From Gigaspora rosea (Eukaryota; Glomeromycota; Glomeromycetes; Diversisporales; Gigasporaceae): a stretch of 64,000 bases of DNA. The stretch spans positions 168,651-232,650 of the forward strand of contig QKWP01000041.1 in NCBI GenBank assembly GCA_003550325.1, in the 5' to 3' direction. Both the position numbers and the translations under genes were made by a program. The stretch's first letter is position 1, and every line of letters starts with the position of its first letter. The notes beneath the pieces are model-generated. The model was not told where the DNA came from. It did no database searches and worked only from the letters and a program-made list of their open reading frames with translations. Below, piece after piece: positions 58,180 through 64,000 of the stretch.

Positions 58180-59300
58180 ATTGCTTGAAGAAGATATTCT
58201 ATTGAAGGTGCGAGAATTGTATTGAAAGTCTTGAAATATGAATTGGCAAAAGTTTTTTATATTGGATCAGTTTGATAAAGTTTTCAATTTTTTCTATAAT
58301 TTTTTCGAGAGTTGGTTTAGTTGAACCAGTGCCATTAAAAAAGATTCCTAAATATCTAAATGTATCGTGGTGTTTTCGAAGAGGGATAGTTTCATTGTTA
58401 AAAGTTATAGAAGGTATAGATGAAGTATTTAGTAAGTTTTGAAGTGAATTTGGATCTTTACAGTGCCATACTGTATCATCCATAAATGCTAGTGGGGTAT
58501 GGTAAGAGTAAGTGAGTTTTTTTGAGTTAGTTGTTCTAGTGGTGATAGAGTATGAATTTTAAGAAGTTGTTTTTGATATTTGGAGTTAATATAACAAAGA
58601 ATAGGATCATAATAAATTTTCTATAGGAGAGGAGAATAGGTTTCTCCTTGTTCTATACCAGAATATAATGATATGGGTTGTGTTGTACCATATGCTGTAA
58701 CAACTTTGGCTTGGCGGTTTGTATGAAGATTTGTAATAAAATCAATGCTATTTTGAGGTATACCAATTCTCTTGCATGCTTTAGCTAGTCTTAAAATATT
58801 AATTTTATCAAATGCTTTTGACATATCCTGGAAGAGGATCCAGGCTTCTTTATTGCTTTCTTTGTAATGTTCAATTGTATTAAGTAGAATTTGAATAAGT
58901 GTATATGTTGAGGAATTTTTAGTAGCTGCAAAATTAAGATTGCTTAAAAGTTTGTTTTGGGACATAATATGATCTAGTCATTTTGTAAAGATTTTAGTAA
59001 GACATTTTTTGAGAGGTTCAATAAGTGAGATAGGACGAACTTGGTCAAGTGTAAAGTCCTAATTTGATTTTTTTGAAATAAGATATATATGAGACAATTT
59101 CCAGGTTGAGGGAATTTGTTGAAGTTGTGAGCATTTAGAAAGAAATAGTTGAAGAGCATTTTGGCTTTGAGTTGAGAGAGATTTGATATGTTTATAGTTA
59201 AGACCTGAGGGTCCAGATGCCTTTTGATTAGGTAGTAACAAAATGGTTTCAGACCACTCTTTTGGATAAAAGATTTTCATAACAAGGTTCATATTCTGGG
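58180..59300 (-). pseudogene. LINE 3 ORF2: reverse transcriptase
   Basis: Frames 59292-59059 (K-A-S-G-P-S-G-L-N-Y-K-H-I-K and I-P-S-T-W-K), 59159-58974 (I-R-T-L-H-L-T region in another frame), 58965-58621 (F-Q-D-M-S-K-A-F-D-K-I motif A with intact Asp; I-E-Q-G-E-T-Y-S-P-L) and 58483-58199 (M-D-D-T-V-W motif C; F-R-Y-L-G-I-F-F) align in order with the RT of LINE 1. Frameshifts and one stop separate them. Of the three LINEs this copy keeps the best motif A. Confidence 0.85.
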
Positions 59301-59709
59301 TGTGGTTTGTAAAGATTGTAAAATTCAGAATTTGGGGAGATTATAGAAAGAGGCTATTCTTGGTAATAGTTTTGAAAATGATATTGAATTTGGGTTTTAA
59401 TTTCTTCAGGATTTGTTAAAAGATTGTTATTTTAAGAAGTCTGTCAAGATGTATGCTTGAACCAAATCTCTCAAGAGCTTTTTTAAAGAAGAGTTTTGGA
59501 TTTTGAATAAAATTTAAGTCACGCTCTTGGAGTTTGATTTTAATTTCTTCTTGTATTTTTTGTTTTATCTCAAGTTCAATTCGTTTTTTTAGATGTTTTT
59601 CTTCAAGATTGAGAATAGAAGTATATTGAGAGTGTGTGAGATTTGTATTTAAAGTTAGAGATGAGATACGGTATTATGTATGTATTTGTTATAATAGTTA
59701 AAAAGTGAG
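59301..59709 (-). pseudogene. LINE 3 ORF2: pre-RT region
   Basis: On the minus strand a Lys/Glu-rich helical stretch reads K-Q-K-I-Q-E-E-I-K-I-K-L-Q-E-R (about 59530-59570), followed by F-F-K-K-A-L-E-R-F-G (about 59465-59495). It precedes the RT motifs as in LINE 1 and 2. No endonuclease motif is recognisable upstream. Confidence 0.5.
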
Positions 59710-60238
59710 TTAATTCGTGATTCTTTTGTAAACAATAGTACTATCATAGTAAAAGTTGGGGGAATCTAATATAAGTTTTATAATAGAGCTGAATCCAGCT
59801 TCACCCACAAGGTAGGTCATCTTTTTTTCAAGATAACCTTTCTTGGAGCTCTAATAAAAGTTATAGAGCTGATTTTTGTGGTTCTAATAGTAGTAAAATC
59901 AGTAATATTGATCTGGTGGTTGTTGAAATACCTTAGCTTTTCTTCTTACAATCATATAAGGTTTCTTTAAAATTTTTTAAAGAAATTTTATATGATTATA
60001 AAGAGAAAGGCTAGGGTATCTCAACAACCACCAGGCCAATTTTACCGATCTTACTACTATTAGAACCACAAACATCAGCTCTATAACTTTTATTAGAGCT
60101 CCAAGCAAGGTTATCTTGAAAAAAAGATGACCTAACTTGTAGGTGAAGCTGGATTCAGCTCTATTATAAAACTTATATTAGATTCCCCCCAACTTTTACT
60201 ATGACAGTACTATTGTTTACAGAAGAATCACGAATTAA
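59710..60238. mobile_element. 521-bp foldback element, almost fully palindromic
   Basis: TTAA flanks at 59710-59713 and 60235-60238 (TA equally possible). The arms, 59714-59970 and 59978-60234, are near-perfect inverted copies starting TTCGTGATTCTT. The centre is the A/T run around 59974. Each arm carries the core AGCTCTATAACTTTTATTAG also found, with changes, in the family M MITEs at 19019 and 19724. Inserted in the pre-RT part of LINE 3. Confidence 0.92.
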
Positions 60239-60300
60239 AGAATTTTTTTGATTTTAGTAGTTTTTTAATAGAAATTAAATGCTTGAGTTAATAGTATATA

Positions 60301-60960
60301 GGAGAGAGTTTTATTTTTGGTTTACACAGGTCCAACTATAAAATTTCTGTGCCCTATCGGTAAGACGATAGGTTACATAAATTGCAACAATATGTCACAG
60401 AAACTTTCTGATATGTGTTATGTGATAGCTAGCTGATATTTGGCGCGTATCTGCAGCCTATCGGCTTAGCACATATCAATCAGTTTCTTACAGCTTTATG
60501 TAACATATATAATGTTCTAATATTTATGCGATATTTCCAAAATATCTGCAAAATTTTATAACATATCGTCATATACGATACCAATATCGGAAAATTTTTA
60601 CGATATATCTTAATATTCTATAATAATATATATATCGAAGATATCTATATATATTATTATAGGAACTAGTTAATATTTATACGATATTTTCAAAATGTCT
60701 GTGTAATTTATATGAAATATTGTCTTATTTATTTCAATATCAGAAAATTTATACAACATATTCTAATATTCTATAATAATATATATATTGAAGATATCTA
60801 TATATTATTGTTGAAACTAATTTATACTTGATTATATTCATATACATTTCAAATTTCTACTCTTATGCGAAATATAAGCTTGTTGATAGCAGCATTAAAT
60901 GTATCAATTTATTAATTATACCATTTTACATGTAGCAATATGACAGAAAAATTGCAGCTA
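60301..60960. repeat. Duplicated ~157-bp AT-rich unit and CGATA-rich DNA
   Basis: TAATATTTAT(G/A)CGATATTT(C/T)CAAAAT begins at about 60519 and 60675, and the units end in TTCTATAATAATATATATAT and GAAGATATCTATATAT. CCTATCGGTAAGACGATAGG near 60353 is a small hairpin. No gene is seen. This is the downstream flank of the gene at 60977. Confidence 0.7.
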
Positions 60961-61091
60961 TTATATTAAATTTCTATTAATCTATTTCAACATTATTATT
61001 AACATTACCCTCTTTATTTTTTTCTCCACGATGATATCCAAATTTACCACTTTTAGCATTAAGGTGCTCTTGACTCTTTGAGGTAGCTCTG

Positions 61092-61473
61092 GTTGTTGTG
61101 TTAAACTTGACAGGTTGAGAAGCATCTTTAGAGCTGGAGCTTTTTGAACTTGAGCGAGTATTTTTCAATTTAGAGGCCCGGGAAGAACGATTATTTGAAG
61201 TTGGCTCTACATCAGATCTAGAATAGAACTTGTTTCAGTAAACCTTTAATTAATAATAAATATACAAAACATAAATACATACATTTCTTCCGGTTGTTCA
61301 GGTTCTGATTGTTCGGTTTGATCGGTTCGTTCGGTTGATCTTGAGCGGGTATTTTTCGATTTAGAGGCCTGAAAAGAACGATTCTTTGAAGTTGGCTCCA
61401 TATCAGATCTAGAATAGAATTTGTTTTAGTAAACCTTTAATTAATAATAAATATACAAATCATAAATATATAC
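61092..61473 (-). repeat. Tandem duplication of an exon plus intron (191-bp step)
   Basis: Introns 6 and 7 (61473-61409 and 61282-61218, both 65 bp) are nearly identical, as are the exon starts that follow them (ATCTGAT(A/G)T(G/A)GAGCCAAC, AATCGTTCTT, AAAAATAC(C/T)CGCTCAAG). The duplicated unit keeps phase, so both exons read on in the same frame. Confidence 0.9.
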
Positions 61474-61489
61474 CTTTCTTCCGTTTGCT

Positions 61490-61700
61490 TATTTTGATCC
61501 ATTCGACCAGGTTCTGATTGCTTTTTATGATCTGTTCGACCAGGTTCTGATTGCTTATTTTGATCTGTTTGACCAGGTTCTGATGGTTCATTTTGATCTG
61601 TTTGACCAGGTTCTGATTGTTCTTTTTGATCTGATTGTTTATTTTGATCCGATTGTTCATTTTGATCCGATTGTTCCGTTTGTTCAGTTTGTTCAGCTTG
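61490..61700 (-). repeat. 33-bp and 18-21-bp coding minisatellites in exon 6
   Basis: Minus-strand repeats encode Q-S-E-P-G-(Q/R)-T-D-Q-N-K about four times and, before that, E-Q-S-D-Q-N several times. Most variation between units falls on single bases. Frame is kept across the array. Confidence 0.88.
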
Positions 61701-63361
61701 ATTCGTTCATTCATTATGTTCTGAATCGTTGGCATGCGTATCATGCATATCGAAATTTTCTAATGTTTCTAAATCATTAGAGTTAAAATCGCCTTCATTA
61801 GTATTATCACCATTATCTTGATGATGATTATTATTATTATTATTATTATTATAATTATTCTTATTATTGTTATAGGATGAAGAAATCGTCCAAAGAGGTG
61901 CATCAAGTGGAGGTCTTGTTTGATTTTTCCAGTTACGATCATAATATCGCTCTCTATCGAGTTTATTTGATTGGTTAATTATTGCTATTTCTTCAGCCTG
62001 ATAGAAGATTTTTGGCACTATTTAAAAAATAAAATAAATAGAATTAACTGATACGAGTATTATTTATTTGTTAAACAAAATCTATACTGTTAAATTACCC
62101 TTTCAGACCGCCATGGTGGAACATATACTTTAATAGCATGATTATTATTTCTATGTTTATTATTGTCATTATTATTGTATGAACGATTTTTTTTGGATCG
62201 TTCCTGCCTTGCGAGTTCGATATCCGTTTCAGATAGTTCATCTGAATGATATGCGGTTTCAACAACCACATCAGCCGGGTCATCCTCCCACTCCTTTTGG
62301 TTAAGTGAATTTGGTTAGTATTTTTTAATAATTGGATCCTTAACATGAATCAGATGCTGTAACCCGTCCACTCTTCTTTTTTTTTCTAAACAAATGCATG
62401 TAAATCCGATATTTATATATGAAATCATATTTTTTTATACAAAAAAAAAACTTACTCTTTGAATACGTGAATTTTTCTTAACACGTTTTTTGTTTAACTT
62501 TAATTTGGCACTATCCGCCTTAATTTTTGCTGTCGATGAAAGACTTTTTTGATTGCTTTGGAGCACTCGAACAACTTTGCTGGCTAAATATTGGAGGTTT
62601 TTATTGATACGTTGTTTAAGAGCAGGTAAGATTGTCACCTCCACAAATTCTTTTTGATCGAGCCAGTTTTTCTTCTTACTAATTGCTAAGCGTGGATTAT
62701 CATGTGCAAGTTGCTTTGCAACTCTGAGTACTTCTTTCTATTATTATAAAAATATAATATACAAATCCGATATTCATATCTACAGGTTAGTATAATAATA
62801 AAGTATATAATATAAAAAAAATAATTTACCCTAAACGCTAATTTATATTCCAGATCCATTGGAATCAATTGTTCTTGCTTAAATCTCGTTTGGCTTTGGT
62901 CATACAATCTACCAGGTGAAAAAGATTTTTCTCTTTTTTTTTGTTTCGAATTTTTATAACCGTTTCTACTTTCTCTACTTTCACCACCATCATTACCAAT
63001 ATCGTCGATATCCATACCATCAAGTCAGTCAGTTACAGAAGTTTGTGAGCATTGAATTTCTGAGACATCCAACTTAGATCTTTCTTCAATACGTCCAAGT
63101 CTTTCTTCAAGAAGAGCAATTTGAGATTTCAAGGCTAAATTTTCTATAATAAAGTTATATTAACTGATATTCATATAAACTGCTAAGCAATAATTTAAGT
63201 AAAATGTACAACATACCTTCTTCTAAATCTTTGCGACTACTTCTAGTAGAATCTAGTTGAATATAATGCAGCCGATATTTGTATCAGTAAAAAATTATTG
63301 TTATTTGATAATATTAAATAGATAATTTACCTTCGCTTGAACTTGATTTACTATTATGATA

Positions 63362-63560
63362 TTACTTGCGACGTGAAGATAAATGACAAGAATGAGAATG
63401 ATGAGTACGTGAGTGAGAACGACAGGTATGTAAGCGAGAACGACGGGTACGTGAGCGAGAGCAATGATGATGAGAGCGAGAATGATGGGTATGAGAGTAA
63501 GAATGATGGGTATGAGAACGAGAGCGATAATGATGAGAGCGAGAATGGAAATGGGAACGA
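63362..63560 (-). repeat. 18-bp class coding minisatellite in exon 1
   Basis: CGTTCTCAC / CGCTCTCATCATTA-like steps encode repeated R-S-H / H-S-R-S. The opposite strand is also open (acidic, Ser/Glu/Asn/Asp-rich), a by-product of the codon pattern. Confidence 0.8.
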
Positions 63561-63691
63561 GAGTGAGAACGAGAACCATAGGGTAAAGAAAAACGAGAAG
63601 AAAGAGAATATGAATGTTTTCTTTTTCTAGAATCAATGACTTCACGAGATTTGAGAGAAGGACCAAAGCGAAAAACAGTTTTTGGTGGCAT

Positions 63692-64000
63692 GATATAAAT
63701 ATTTGTAAAAAAATAAGACCAAAATTTTCCAAAATTTTCAAAACTACTATAAATAAAAAAGACCCAACACGAAGAAAGTTATTGAATATGAAGCGAAATT
63801 GTATCAGATAGAAAAGTATTACCTATATCTGTGTGTATGAAAAAAGCCCAAGGGCTATTTTGAATATTGAAAGAAACGCGAAGTTATTGAATGAATGAAG
63901 GTGTATCAAATAGTAACGGAAGAAATTTACTTGTAGAAAAAAAAATGTGATAGTTAACGGAAGAAAAAATTGAATAAGAAGCGAAGTATCAAATAGTAAT
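63692..64000. other. Upstream flank of the eight-exon gene
   Basis: The phrase GAAG..TTATTGAAT..GAAG(C/G) followed by TATCA(A/G)ATAG occurs three times (about 63770, 63880 and 63970), a loose direct repeat in the promoter region. No TATA box stands out from the AT-rich background. The window ends inside it. Confidence 0.45.

Larger units (their letters stand above)
54788..60300 (-). mobile_element. LINE 3: minus-strand non-LTR retrotransposon, different family
   Basis: The tail is seen as a TTTATTTA-rich run at 54788-54834. Minus-strand coding contains RT (59300-58180), RNase H (57500-56950) and the knuckle plus C terminus (56440-55000). An endonuclease was not found, so the copy is probably 5'-truncated at roughly 60300. 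RT motifs differ from LINE 1 and 2 (K-A-S-G-P-S-G, Q-D-M-S-K-A-F-D, M-D-D-T-V-W), so it is a distinct family of the same domain layout. A solo LTR (55563-56386) and a foldback element (59714-60234) are inserted in it. Confidence 0.85.
60977..63691 (-). pseudogene. Eight-exon Arg/Ser/His-rich coiled-coil protein, unknown family, decayed
   Basis: Likely exons on the minus strand: 63691-63331, 63252-63217, 63143-62830, 62737-62456, 62385-62099, 62017-61474, 61408-61283 and 61217-60977, all with GT-AG introns of about 65-92 bp. The start is M-P-P-K-T-V-F-R. An S-R-S-H-rich domain follows, then a coiled coil (D-L-E-E-E-N-L-A-L-K and L-L-E-E-R-L-G-R-I-E-E), a basic helical part, an acidic part, V-Y-V-P-P-W-R, an Asn run, QSEPGQTDQNK repeats and a Ser/Lys-rich tail. 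In-frame stops lie near 63365 (TAA), 63024 (TGA), 62320 (TAA) and 61708 (TGA), and one-base losses are likely at exon 5 and its junction with exon 6. It could be an accessory protein of an undescribed transposon or a host gene. No domain recognised. Confidence 0.6.

Noticed and set aside
63337..63630. Acidic Ser/Glu/Asn/Asp protein on the plus strand
   Set aside because: It lies exactly antisense to exon 1 of the minus-strand gene, whose splice sites and start are consistent; the repeat codons leave both strands open.

Overview
The window is AT-rich eukaryotic DNA made almost entirely of transposable elements and satellite-like repeats in many states of decay. I see no bacterial gene organisation and no intact housekeeping gene. 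The one unassigned gene has eight exons and short GT-AG introns. The LINE, MULE and repeat style would fit the large repeat-rich genomes of arbuscular mycorrhizal fungi (Glomeromycotina). That placement is inference from general resemblance, not a database match.

Layout. 1-1.5 kb: decayed 3' end of a LINE and an assembly gap. 1.5-6.5 kb: two MITEs (small TA-flanked elements), degenerate tandem repeats, and a 1.1-kb retroposon with a 15-bp target duplication. 6.7-14.2 kb: a satellite of alternating palindromes spaced about 160 bp, interrupted by a 6.1-kb LINE (LINE 1, 9-bp target duplication) and a 252-bp hAT-type MITE (8-bp duplication). 14.2-20.3 kb: degenerate repeats, a foldback element ending in inverted 9-bp minisatellites, and a second satellite carrying an inverted pair of MITEs. 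20.3-30.3 kb: a 9.95-kb Mutator-like element (MULE) with about 80-bp terminal repeats and a 9-bp target duplication. Its minus-strand transposase is split by a 3-kb tandem array. 30.4-32.0 kb: an element with inverted termini that contains a second copy of the 1.1-kb retroposon. 32-38.5 kb: the second satellite again, hit by three hAT-type elements with 8-bp duplications. 38.7-39.8 kb: a third block of the palindromic satellite. 40-43.1 kb: a composite inverted-repeat element. 45.3-54.8 kb: LINE 2 (minus), with ORF1 and ORF2, itself interrupted by a 2.4-kb nested insertion. 54.8-60.3 kb: LINE 3 (minus), interrupted by an 824-bp solo LTR and a 521-bp foldback element. 61.0-63.7 kb: an eight-exon minus-strand gene, Arg/Ser/His-rich with a coiled coil and of unknown function, carrying several premature stops.

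How the parts relate. Many insertions can be placed to the base because their target duplications survive, so the order of events can be read (satellite, then LINE or MITE; LINE 3, then LTR). Most premature stops in recognisable coding regions fit a C-to-T (or G-to-A) change of an expected CAG, CAA, CGA or TGG codon. This suggests cytosine deamination of methylated repeats or a RIP-like process. Autonomous functions represented, all apparently broken here, are LINE endonuclease / reverse transcriptase / RNase H and MULE DDE transposase.
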